DNA of 45,590 nucleotides, from positions 1 to 45,590 of the forward strand of contig NZ_JADYVX010000051.1 of the NCBI RefSeq assembly GCF_020194175.1, written 5' to 3'. The notes beneath the pieces are model-generated. The model ran no database searches. It was not told the origin of the DNA and saw only the letters and a program-made list of their open reading frames with translations. Positions 36,660 to 44,673 of the stretch are shown here, in pieces. Numbering within the stretch: the first letter of the stretch is position 1; every line of letters begins with the position of its first letter. The position numbers were made by a program, and so were the translations under genes. This stretch comes from Bradyrhizobium sp. BRP22. Lineage in GTDB: Bacteria; Pseudomonadota; Alphaproteobacteria; Rhizobiales; Xanthobacteraceae.

Positions 36660-36778
36660 ATGTGCCCTCGCCCCTGTGGGAGAGGGCTGCTCCGCCGCTG
36701 CTACTGGACTCATTCGGGTGAGGGGTTCTCTCCACAAGGACGGTCGCGCCACCTTCTCCGACACGGAGAGAAGGGAAC
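36660..36778. repeat. Extragenic repeat after queA
   Basis: CCCTCGCCCCTGTGGGAGAG and GGGTGAGGGGTTCTCTCC are the two halves of an inverted element common in rhizobia; a further CTTCTCCGACACGGAGAGAAGG hairpin ends it, just before the stop of the PepSY gene. Confidence 0.65.
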
Positions 36779-36783
36779 GAATG

Positions 36784-37407
36784 TCAGCGGTTCTTGCGGC
36801 GAGGTGGTTCGAGGATCACCTGCTTCAGGTCCAGTCCGCTGACGACGATGACCACAAAGTTCAGCTTGCCGCGCTCGCGTGTCAGGCCGCCGCTGATGGC
36901 CTTGCCCGAGGCGGCGCGTTCCGCCACCCGCACTGCATCCGAAAGCTGCTGGTCAACACCCGATAGCGAGGCGATGTTGGTGCGGTCCTCCGCATTGAGT
37001 TCCTTCAGCGGCGATACCAGCCGGTCCGTCGAGATCTCGCCGGTGGCCGCATCGATGGCGTGTTCCCAGAGCTTGCCGTCGTAGAACGTTCTGACTCGGT
37101 AGATCGGCGCGCCTGTTCCTCCGTCGAAGCTGACATCGGAGGTCCTGGCGCCGGTGTGTGCGCGCTCGGCGATCTCGATGGCCCGGCTCAGCGATACCTG
37201 GGCGGTTCGGAAAAGCTCAATCTGATGGGCGACCGCCTGGTCGTCAGACTCCGTTTCCTGTTCCTGGTTGGACGTGGACTCAGGGCCTGAAGGGGCCGCG
37301 GCCGCAGAGGAGGGCGCAGATGCCAGCAGCGCGAGCAGACCGACCACAAGCAGGTGCCGTGTTGTCCTGGACATCGCGCTCGTGGGGAGCGTGCGCGGAT
37401 TCACCAT
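36784..37407 (-). CDS. Exported protein with two PepSY-like domains
   Basis: A 207-residue protein with a signal peptide (HLLVVGLLALLASAPSSAAAA). Two PepSY-like units follow: AIEIAERAHTGARTSDVSFD with YRVRTFYDGKLWEHAIDAATGEI, and AVRVAERAASGKAISGGLTR with a shorter strand pair. PepSY domains are periplasmic and are thought to bind or inhibit peptidases. AGGAGG sits just before the ATG at 37407, which decides the start. It lies 52 bases downstream of a Cys-rich exported protein on the same strand and is probably in one operon with it, read from the promoter near 37990. Confidence 0.75.
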   Translation of the reverse strand: MVNPRTLPTSAMSRTTRHLLVVGLLALLASAPSSAAAAPSGPESTSNQEQETESDDQAVAHQIELFRTAQVSLSRAIEIAERAHTGARTSDVSFDGGTGAPIYRVRTFYDGKLWEHAIDAATGEISTDRLVSPLKELNAEDRTNIASLSGVDQQLSDAVRVAERAASGKAISGGLTRERGKLNFVVIVVSGLDLKQVILEPPRRKNR

Positions 37408-37459
37408 CGATCCTCCTCTGTCGTTCAAAGCATCTCGTCCGCAGCCCCCATGTCACCGA

Positions 37460-37741
37460 TCATTTGGCACTTCGATCTGGCATTTTCGAGTTCCGAACCG
37501 AGATCACTTCGCGGCATTTTTCGCTCAACTGCCGCTTATTTGCGTGAAGGCACGAAACGATCTGGTCGGTGTTCGGGATGGAACCGGAGCAGAACCTGAA
37601 GACATCGGGTGTGCAGGCCTCGCGCTCTTCCGGCGTTCCCTGATTTCCCGCTTCGGCTCGCGCCGCGCATGACGGCGCCGCGATCGCAAGACCCGCGACC
37701 ACGAGATTGATGCATCTTTCGCGTAGCTTGCTGGGGGCCAA
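37460..37741 (-). CDS. Small exported Cys-rich protein
   Basis: A 93-residue protein starting at a TTG preceded by AAGGA. The signal peptide (INLVVAGLAIAAPSCAARAEA) is followed by a single repeat EREACTPDVFRFCSGSIPNTDQIVSCLHANKRQLSEKC, with four cysteines in the C-x7-C-x11-C-x11-C manner of the GLG1-type cysteine-rich repeat. Such short proteins are frequent in Bradyrhizobium and unassigned. The four cysteines probably form two disulfides in the periplasm. It is first in the pair with the PepSY gene and lies behind a TetR-type operator. Confidence 0.72.
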   Translation of the reverse strand: MAPSKLRERCINLVVAGLAIAAPSCAARAEAGNQGTPEEREACTPDVFRFCSGSIPNTDQIVSCLHANKRQLSEKCREVISVRNSKMPDRSAK

Positions 37742-37831
37742 CGAGGCGATCCTTCTTGGTCGAGACGACTACCGCGCGTCGCGCCGCCTGCAGCAGCGTC
37801 CTTCCCGTCAGCTTCGTTGCGCCGAAAGGAC

Positions 37832-37859
37832 ACGGCCGACCCGCGTCCGGGTCGGCCGT
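37832..37859. other. Perfect GC-rich hairpin in the leader
   Basis: ACGGCCGACCCG (37832-37843) pairs with CGGGTCGGCCGT (37848-37859) around a 4-base loop. There is no U-tract on either side, so it may act in message stability or as a pause or Rho-linked site rather than as a classical terminator. Confidence 0.5.
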
Positions 37860-37978
37860 CCGAACAGCGCAAGCCAGCCTTGGAGGCCAGGGAGACACAG
37901 GTTGCGCCGATCGAAGTCTGCGACGGCGTGAGCACTGGATGACGTCCGGTGCGGCGGATATCGCCGGCTCACTTAATA

Positions 37979-38009
37979 AAACCATACGGTATCGTTTAGT
38001 TATCGTCAA
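37979..38009 (-). promoter_or_regulatory. Promoter with embedded TetR-type operator
   Basis: On the minus strand TTGACG (38009-38004) is followed after 17 bases by TATGGT (37986-37981), a good sigma-70 promoter. The palindrome AAACCATACGGTATCGTTT (37979-37997) spans the spacer and -10; eight of nine arm pairs match. Its form is like operators of AcrR/TetR regulators. A TetR-family gene ends 73 bases upstream, and the promoter points to the Cys-rich and PepSY genes. Confidence 0.65.
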
Positions 38010-38081
38010 CAGCTCTTCGGCGTTTGAGCGCCAGCCAAATCGGGAGGCAGCCCGCAGCGTCCGGCATGGCTGGTCGAGATG

Positions 38082-38795
38082 TCAGCGGCTCGGGCGAGTC
38101 CGTGCGCCGGATGTGCGCGGCCGCCCGCCCGGTCCGCCGATGCCGGTCATCAACAGCCGCAAGGAGGCCCGCAAGCGTTTTTCCTCAGCCTTCCGGTCGA
38201 TTGGAATGGCGTTGGTTGCCTGCCGGAAGGTGTGGCCGACCGTGATGTTGAGATAGACCTCAGCGGCGATGGTCGTGTCCTCGATCTGGACCGCTCCCTC
38301 GGCGACCAGGCGATCAAACAGACGGGTCATGGTCGAAACCGCTTTGAGGTAGCCTTCCTCCTCCGCCAGCCTTGCGAGTTCGGGAAAGTTGGTTGCCTGC
38401 GCCGCCACAATGCGGCTCAGGGCACCAGGCTCGGGTCCGCTGATCAGATCGAGCATCTGTCGCGCGAGATCGAGGAGAGCTTGCTCGACGGAAGTACTGG
38501 AAACATCGCTGCACTGCATTTCCGCCGCTGTCGCCAGCGGGGAGAGCCAGCGCGCAATCTCGCGGCGCAGCACGGCCTCGAACAGGCCGCGCTTGTCGCG
38601 ATAGCGAGCGTAGACCGTGGGCTTGCTGACCCGCGCCGTTTCCGCGACGGCATCGATCGACGTCGCTTCGAAGCCACGCTCCAGAAAAAGCTGGGTGGCG
38701 ACCTCGATGAGCCGCAGGTCGCGCTGGATGGCGGCGCTTTTTGTCGGGCGGCCGCCGCGAGACTTCGCAACACTCTGCCGTGCCGCCCGTGCCAT
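38082..38795 (-). CDS. TetR/AcrR-family transcriptional regulator
   Basis: A 237-residue one-component repressor. The N-terminal helix-turn-helix reads ATSIDAVAETARVSKPTVYARYRDKRGLF, the TetR signature, after a basic leader (SRGGRPTKSAA). The C-terminal ligand domain is helical with VYLNITVGHTFRQATNAIPI near its end and an Arg/Gly/Pro-rich tail. I chose the ATG at 38795 with GAGG upstream; the frame to 38870 adds 25 residues. It follows asd on the same strand after 103 bases. Its likely target is the palindromic operator just downstream at 37979. The ligand is unknown. Confidence 0.85.
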   Translation of the reverse strand: MARAARQSVAKSRGGRPTKSAAIQRDLRLIEVATQLFLERGFEATSIDAVAETARVSKPTVYARYRDKRGLFEAVLRREIARWLSPLATAAEMQCSDVSSTSVEQALLDLARQMLDLISGPEPGALSRIVAAQATNFPELARLAEEEGYLKAVSTMTRLFDRLVAEGAVQIEDTTIAAEVYLNITVGHTFRQATNAIPIDRKAEEKRLRASLRLLMTGIGGPGGRPRTSGARTRPSR

Positions 38796-38898
38796 TAACC
38801 TCGTCAGTGCTTTACGTCCTGTCCGCGCTTTGCGATGTCGCTCTATATCGCGTCGTCGCACCGCCGTCATGGCTAATTTGCCGGCGGTGCCGGCCCGC

Positions 38899-39924
38899 TC
38901 ACGCCATCACGCGCTCGGGCAACAGCTCCGCGATCTGGATCGCGTTCAGCGCCGCCCCCTTGAGAAGCTGGTCGGCCGCTACGAAGATCGAGATCGAGTG
39001 GCCGCTCGGGTCGCTCAGATCCTTGCGGATGCGGCCGACCAGCACGTCGTCCTGTCCGGAGGCATCGATCGGCATCGGGAAGTAGTTCCCGGCGCGATCG
39101 TCCACGATCCGCACGCCCGGCGCGGCCGCAAGAAGCATGCGTACCTGATCCTCGCTGATCGGCCTTTCGCATTCGAAGGTGATGGCCTCGCAATGTGCGC
39201 GCAGCACCGGCACGCGGACGCAGGTGACGCCGACTGCGATCCTATCGTCCTCAAAGATCTTGCGGGTCTCCTTGATGACCTTGGTCTCCTCGTCGTTGTA
39301 GCCGGTCTCGGGATCAACAGCGGTGTTGTGGTTGAACAGGTTGAAGGCATAAGTGTGCGGCATCACCTTCGGCGTATAGACCTGTCCGTTCAGATTGGCG
39401 CGGGTCGATTCCACCAGCTCTTCCATGGCCGCGGCGCCGGCGCCGCTTGCGGCCTGGTAGGTCGAGATAATCACGCGCTTGATGCGGTTGTTCTGGTGGA
39501 TCGGCCACAGCGGCACCAGCGCGGTGATCGCAGCGCAATTGGGATTGGCGATGATGCCCTTGTGCTCGCGGATGCGGCCGGCATTGATCTCCGGAATCAC
39601 CAGCGGCACGTTCGGGTCCATCCGAAAGGCGGAGGAATTGTCGACCACGACGGCGCCGGCCTTCACCGCGACCGGCGCGAACTTCTTCGAGACGCCGCTG
39701 CCGGCCGAGAACAAAGCGATGTCGACGCCGTCGAAGGAGCGTTCGTTGAGCTCTTCGATGACGACCTGTTGCCCGCGGAACTCGATGGTCTTGCCCGCCG
39801 AACGTGCGCTTGCGAGCGCCTTGAGCTTGCGCACAGGGAAGCCGCGCCGGTCCATGGTGGCGATGAACTCGGCACCGACGGCGCCGGTCACGCCGGCGAT
39901 GGCAACAACGGGATCGTTCTTCAC
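38899..39924 (-). CDS. asd: Aspartate-semialdehyde dehydrogenase
   Basis: A 341-residue NADPH-dependent enzyme that reduces aspartyl phosphate to aspartate semialdehyde, the branch point to lysine, threonine, isoleucine, methionine and diaminopimelate. The nucleotide-binding start is VAIAGVTGAVGAEF, the catalytic Cys130 is in IIANPNCAAITALVPL, and the conserved STYQAASGAG and VGRIRKDLS segments are present. The start is GTG at 39924 with AAGGAGA upstream. About 30 bases upstream lies an intrinsic terminator, preceded by a Thr/Lys-rich leader ORF and a promoter, which suggests transcription attenuation. Confidence 0.96.
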   Translation of the reverse strand: MKNDPVVAIAGVTGAVGAEFIATMDRRGFPVRKLKALASARSAGKTIEFRGQQVVIEELNERSFDGVDIALFSAGSGVSKKFAPVAVKAGAVVVDNSSAFRMDPNVPLVIPEINAGRIREHKGIIANPNCAAITALVPLWPIHQNNRIKRVIISTYQAASGAGAAAMEELVESTRANLNGQVYTPKVMPHTYAFNLFNHNTAVDPETGYNDEETKVIKETRKIFEDDRIAVGVTCVRVPVLRAHCEAITFECERPISEDQVRMLLAAAPGVRIVDDRAGNYFPMPIDASGQDDVLVGRIRKDLSDPSGHSISIFVAADQLLKGAALNAIQIAELLPERVMA

Positions 39925-39954
39925 GGGAGTCTCCTTCAGGATCAGAATAAAGCA

Positions 39955-39989
39955 ATAAAAAAGCCCCGGACCTTCATCAGGCGGGGCTT
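39955..39989 (-). terminator. Intrinsic terminator in the asd leader (attenuator)
   Basis: Read on the minus strand AAGCCCCG (39989-39982) pairs with CGGGGCTT (39968-39961), with an inner 3-bp stem and 5-base loop, and runs into six T residues. It ends about 35 bases before the asd start codon. The 5' arm is also complementary, over eight pairs with one bulge, to 40044-40036 inside the leader ORF, giving a possible antiterminator. Confidence 0.8.
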
Positions 39990-40016
39990 CGGTTCGAGAT
40001 GCTGCGGTTCGTCCGA

Positions 40017-40088
40017 CTACGCGCGCACGCCTCCCAAGGCCCCGGAGAGCTTTTTGGTCGTGGTGGTGCGTTTGGTCGAAATCATCAT
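40017..40088 (-). CDS. Predicted asd leader peptide (Thr/Lys-rich)
   Basis: A 23-codon ORF starting ATG-ATG at 40088 and ending TAG. Codons 3-13 encode ISTKRTTTTKK, so it holds five Thr, three Lys and one Ile in eleven codons; asd is needed for all three amino acids. The rest is SGALGGVRA with its preceding Leu. It has no ribosome site, but the predicted transcription start is zero to three bases before the ATG, so translation would be leaderless. I propose it is the sensor of an attenuator that lets RNA polymerase pass the terminator at 39961-39989 when charged threonyl- or lysyl-tRNA is short. Too short to be found by standard gene callers. Confidence 0.65.
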   Translation of the reverse strand: MMISTKRTTTTKKLSGALGGVRA

Positions 40089-40097
40089 GGCGGCGAA

Positions 40098-40126
40098 CTT
40101 ATGCGGGAGAGTCCGGGCGCCGTCAA
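40098..40126 (-). promoter_or_regulatory. Sigma-70 promoter of the asd leader
   Basis: On the minus strand TTGACG (40126-40121) is followed after exactly 17 bases by CATAAG (40103-40098). The transcription start is then expected at about 40088-40091, on or just before the leader ATG. Confidence 0.65.
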
Positions 40127-40194
40127 CGGCCTTGCGGGAGAAATTGCCCTCAACGCGGTTGAACGGGGGCCGTTGTCACGCCATAAGCGGCCGC

Positions 40195-41328
40195 ATGAGC
40201 CTTCCCAACCATTTCGAATTGCTCGCAACTGACGGCCATGCCCGTACCGGCCGGCTGACCACGCCGCATGGCGTGGTGCGCACGCCGGCCTTCATGCCGG
40301 TCGGCACCGCCGGTGCGATGAAAGGCATGCACTGGCGCGAGGTGCGCGATGCCGGCGCCGACATCGTGCTCGGCAACACCTATCATTTGATGCTGCGGCC
40401 CGGCGCCGAACGCATCGCAGCCCTGGGCGGGCTACAGACATTCACCGGCTGGAACGGCCCGATGCTGACGGACTCCGGCGGCTTCCAGGTGATGTCGCTG
40501 TCGGAGCTGCGCAAGGTCAGCGAGAACGCCGTGACTTTCCGATCGCATATCGATGGCGCCAAGGTCGAGCTGTCGCCGGAACGCTCGATCGAGGTGCAGC
40601 GGCTGCTCGGCTCCGACATCGCGATGCAGATGGATGAGTGCGTGCGGCTGCCGGCGGAGCGCGACGACATCGAGCGCGCGATGCGGTTGTCGCTGCGCTG
40701 GGCCGAGCGCAGCAAGCGGGCTTTCGAGACTGCGCCTGCCGGCTACATGCTGTTCGGCATCGTGCAGGGCGGCGATGTGCCGGAGCTGCGTCGGCAGAGT
40801 GCGGAAGCATTGGTCGAGATCGGCTTTCACGGTTACGCGATCGGCGGGCTCGCGGTCGGGGAGCCGCAGGCGGTGATGCTTGCAATGATCGAGGAGAGCG
40901 TGCCGGTGCTGTCAGCGGATCGTCCGCGCTATCTGATGGGCGTCGGCACGCCCGAGGACATTCTCGAAGCGGTCGCGCGCGGCGTCGACATGTTCGACTG
41001 CGTGATGCCGACACGCAACGGACGCCATGGCGTGGCGTTCACGCGATTCGGACCCGTGAACCTGCGCAACGCACGACACGCCGACGATCCGCGTCCGCTG
41101 GACGAGGAGAGCCCATGGCCTGCCGCGCGCAGCTATTCACGCGCCTATCTGCACCACCTCGTGAAGTCAGGTGAGACGCTCGGCGCGATGCTGCTGTCGG
41201 AGATCAACGTCGCCTATTACCAGCAGCTCATGCAGGACATTCGCGCCGCGATCGCGAGCGGGAGATTTGAGGATTTCCAGAATCAGACGCGCGCCGATTG
41301 GGCGCGCGGTGACATCGCCGCCAGATAG
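40195..41328 (+). CDS. tgt: Queuine tRNA-ribosyltransferase lacking its zinc site
   Basis: A 377-residue TIM-barrel enzyme that swaps guanine-34 of certain tRNAs for preQ1. Catalytic and substrate regions are intact: LTDSGGFQVMSLSELRKV, LGSDIAMQMDECV, GYAIGGLAVGEP, and MFDCVMPTRNGRHG with the nucleophilic Asp. The structural zinc site, normally CxCxxC plus a later His, reads SPWPAA and SEIN, so Cys, Cys, Cys and His are replaced by Ser, Trp, Ala and Ile. All four changes together suggest a stable zinc-free form, not a sequencing error. I chose the ATG at 40195. The pathway partner queA is 3.6 kb upstream on the same strand. Confidence 0.95.
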   Translation: MSLPNHFELLATDGHARTGRLTTPHGVVRTPAFMPVGTAGAMKGMHWREVRDAGADIVLGNTYHLMLRPGAERIAALGGLQTFTGWNGPMLTDSGGFQVMSLSELRKVSENAVTFRSHIDGAKVELSPERSIEVQRLLGSDIAMQMDECVRLPAERDDIERAMRLSLRWAERSKRAFETAPAGYMLFGIVQGGDVPELRRQSAEALVEIGFHGYAIGGLAVGEPQAVMLAMIEESVPVLSADRPRYLMGVGTPEDILEAVARGVDMFDCVMPTRNGRHGVAFTRFGPVNLRNARHADDPRPLDEESPWPAARSYSRAYLHHLVKSGETLGAMLLSEINVAYYQQLMQDIRAAIASGRFEDFQNQTRADWARGDIAAR

Positions 41329-41330
41329 GC

Positions 41331-41546
41331 TCAATTGCACATGAAGCGCTTGATCGAGTGCTTGGTCACGAAACCGTAACCGCAGGTGTCGCAGGTCCAG
41401 AGATAGCTGATGATGCTGTCGTACAGATAGGCCGACGCTTCTGCCGCTATCATGGAATCTGCGCACACCGGGCAGGTCGGCAGATCGCACCCGCGCGGGT
41501 CCGGGCGAACCGCGATGGTCGACGGGATTTCAGCGAGTGCTGTCAT
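41331..41546 (-). CDS. Small zinc-ribbon-like protein
   Basis: A 71-residue protein with CDLPTCPVC and, 27 residues later, CDTCGYGF. The CPVC and CDTC pairs form a likely zinc ribbon around a helical segment (IAAEASAYLYDSIISYLW). A further Cys is the penultimate residue. AAGGAGGT, a perfect ribosome site, precedes the ATG. Its function is unknown; the size and fold suit a nucleic-acid-binding or regulatory role. It ends two bases from the tgt stop, in convergent orientation. Confidence 0.75.
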   Translation of the reverse strand: MTALAEIPSTIAVRPDPRGCDLPTCPVCADSMIAAEASAYLYDSIISYLWTCDTCGYGFVTKHSIKRFMCN

Positions 41547-41777
41547 CGTGACCTCCTTGCGATCTGACGGGATTTAATTTCAGGTAACCTATACACCGGT
41601 TTGTTTGACGTTGTCGCAACACAATTGCGTTGGTTTATCGCTATTTAGAAACATTTCGCTATTGCGATGCAGCGAATTTGCCAATCGATCGTTTCCCCTT
41701 CTTGCGCTGCGGTGTGCGCTGTTCCTAACTAACGAAGACCGCGATTTTCGCGGGACATTTTGTCAGGGAGCCCTGCG

Positions 41778-42755
<978 letters not shown>

Positions 42756-42757
42756 CA

Positions 42758-42997
42758 ATGGCCGATCAGCCGAGACGACCGCGCACGCTGAACGACGCCC
42801 GCAGCGAGGCGGAAGCCGCGTTCAAGCGCGCCACAGCCAAAGTGGCTGAAGCTCCGCCGAAGACGAACGCCGTTCCCGGCGTGCGCGAACAGGTGACGCT
42901 GCGGATCGATCAGGACGTGCTGGAATGGTTCCAGGAGGGCGGCCCGGGCTGGCAGGATCGCATCAACGAGGCGCTGCGCAAGGCAGCGGGGAAGTAG
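42758..42997 (+). CDS. BrnA-like antitoxin-domain protein without a toxin partner
   Basis: A 79-residue protein whose C-terminal half, GVREQVTLRIDQDVLEWFQEGGPGWQDRINEALRKA, matches the ribbon-helix-helix BrnA domain. In type II systems BrnA follows the BrnT toxin, but here the upstream neighbour is cysK and no BrnT-like frame is seen nearby. Its ATG is two bases after the cysK stop, so it is translated with cysK. It may be an orphan antitoxin or a small regulator of the cysK operon. A clear terminator follows. Confidence 0.82.
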   Translation: MADQPRRPRTLNDARSEAEAAFKRATAKVAEAPPKTNAVPGVREQVTLRIDQDVLEWFQEGGPGWQDRINEALRKAAGK

Positions 42998-43018
42998 TCC
43001 GAGCGCGGACCGGCCAGA

Positions 43019-43047
43019 AAAAAGCCCGGCGGCGAGCCGGGCTTTTT
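43019..43047. terminator. Bidirectional terminator between brnA-like and caspase-like genes
   Basis: AAAAAGCCCGGC (43019-43030) pairs with GCCGGGCTTTTT (43036-43047) around a 5-base loop. The A-tract before and T-tract after the stem suit termination on both strands; the two genes converge here. Confidence 0.92.
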
Positions 43048-43066
43048 GTTTGACGTTTTGTGAGTG

Positions 43067-44488
43067 TTACCGGCGAAACGCGCCGCCCAGCATGCCGCCG
43101 ACGACCCCGCCGACGAAGGCGGCTCCGGGATCGATGCCGCCGCCATGGTGGCGCGGGGCGGGCGCGCTGCCGCCACCGCTGCTGGCGCGGCGGCGCGGAC
43201 GCTCCTCATCGCCCGAATTTGTCGCCGTGGTCGACACGACCTCGGTCAGCAGCGCCTTGTGCTGCAGGCGGTTGAGGTAGCCGCTCTTCGGATAGCCGCG
43301 CGCGGCCTGCCAGCGCGTGATCACGGCGCGGGTGGGCTCGTCGAACTTACCGGTCGCCTTGACGTCGAAGCCGAGCCCGTTCAGGCGGCGCTGCACGTCG
43401 CGGCGCTGGCCCTTGTCGAGGCCGATCTGGTCCTCGGTGACCTGGCTCGCTTCCTCGGTGAAAGTCGCAGGATCGATGCCGGCGGTTAGGTTGCGCGTCT
43501 GCGTGCTCGGAGCTGCGCCGCTCTCGAGCGCGGCGATACGGGCCAAGGCGAGCGAACGGAACTGGCCGTTCGGATAGCTTGAGAGATAGGCGTTGAACTC
43601 CTCAGTCTTGTTGGAGTCCTTGATCGAACGCCAGAACTCGAGTTCGACATCCGAACTCGGCGCGGCCGCAACTGCGGTCGGTGCCGACGGAGTGCCCGCG
43701 GCGGTGGGCGCGTTCGCCGGCGTGCCGTTGAGATAGACCGAACCGATCAGGTTGGTATGGCCCCAGGGCAACTGGCCCTTGTTGGTCTCCTCGTTGACCT
43801 GGGCGCGGACCTTGGTCATCGCCTGCTGGATCTCGACGCCAGGCTGGGTGATGTTGGCGATCAGCGCGCGGGTGAACGGGCTGTTGGCGCCTTCCTGGCC
43901 GTCGAGCGCGGTCTGGCCCGGGCCGGTTGCGAACGCGATCAGCGTGCCTTCGCCGGATTTCATTTCGGCAAGGCCGGTCTGCACATTGACGCTTCGGGTC
44001 GGCGAGTTCGACTTGATCTTGGCGGCGAACGGATTGTCGCGGCAGGCATCGAGGAACACCAACTTGACCTTGGCGTCGCTCATGGTCTGGTCGAGCGTGA
44101 GGTCGATATTGATGGCCGCGCCCAGCTTGACGTCCATCTCCGACTTGATGTCGGCATCGATGGGCAGCAGATAGTTGGTGCCGCTGATCGCGATGCCGTG
44201 GCCGGCATAGTAGAACACCGCGATGTCAGCGCCTTGCGCCTTCTTGCCGAAATCGAGCAGCTTCTCGGTCATCTTGTCGCGGGTGAGGTTGGTGCCCTCG
44301 ACCACTTCGAAACCGACATTGCGCAATGCGCTGGCCATCGACTTGGCGTCGATGGTCGGGTTGGGCAGCGGCGTCACGTTCTTGTAGGTGCCGTTGCCGA
44401 CGACGAAGGCGACTCGCCTGTCGGCATGCGCGGCGGTCGCAGTCAGCGCCACGCAGATCAGCGAGGCGAGGAGGGTAAGGGTGCGCAT
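43067..44488 (-). CDS. Exported caspase-family (C14) protein with a peptidoglycan-binding domain
   Basis: A 473-residue protein with signal peptide MRTLTLLASLICVALTATAA. The p20-like caspase domain (about 23-255) carries the catalytic His97 in YYAGHGIAISG and Cys149 in FLDACRDNPF. A linker holds a repeat-like segment FWRSIKDSNKTEEFNAYLSSYPNGQFRSLA, then a PG_binding_1-type domain (about 360-415) with QRRDVQRRLNGLGFDVKATGKFD, and a Gly-rich tail ending GGVVGGMLGGAFRR. Bacterial members cut after Arg or Lys; targets here are unknown. Secretion and the wall-binding domain place it in the periplasm. Confidence 0.88.
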   Translation of the reverse strand: MRTLTLLASLICVALTATAAHADRRVAFVVGNGTYKNVTPLPNPTIDAKSMASALRNVGFEVVEGTNLTRDKMTEKLLDFGKKAQGADIAVFYYAGHGIAISGTNYLLPIDADIKSEMDVKLGAAINIDLTLDQTMSDAKVKLVFLDACRDNPFAAKIKSNSPTRSVNVQTGLAEMKSGEGTLIAFATGPGQTALDGQEGANSPFTRALIANITQPGVEIQQAMTKVRAQVNEETNKGQLPWGHTNLIGSVYLNGTPANAPTAAGTPSAPTAVAAAPSSDVELEFWRSIKDSNKTEEFNAYLSSYPNGQFRSLALARIAALESGAAPSTQTRNLTAGIDPATFTEEASQVTEDQIGLDKGQRRDVQRRLNGLGFDVKATGKFDEPTRAVITRWQAARGYPKSGYLNRLQHKALLTEVVSTTATNSGDEERPRRRASSGGGSAPAPRHHGGGIDPGAAFVGGVVGGMLGGAFRR

Positions 44489-44673
44489 CTGAAATCCCCC
44501 AGCAGAATCGAAAAGACTTTGAAGGTAACGCGTTGCGTCAGGTTACACGAAAACACCACAGTTGGCGCAGCAAAAAAATACCGCAGCGATTGCAGGCGAC
44601 TATCCTGTTGCCATCAGGCATGCCACGGCGGCGCGCCGTGCTTGCGTGATCGACGTCACAGCCGCGCCCGACG

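Larger units (their letters stand above)
37742..38081. other. 340-base leader and promoter region of the Cys-rich/PepSY pair
   Basis: No gene is supported here. It contains the promoter with operator near 37980-38009 and a perfect 12-bp hairpin at 37832-37859 within the predicted leader. Confidence 0.55.

Noticed and set aside
37525..38009. Minus-strand frames (136 and 157 codons) covering the leader of the Cys-rich protein
   Set aside because: Low-complexity Arg-rich translations in other frames; the 93-residue exported frame has a signal peptide and a patterned Cys set.
38617..40194. 5' extension of the tgt frame by more than 500 codons
   Set aside because: The extension is antisense to tetR and asd; the true Tgt N-terminus starts at 40195.
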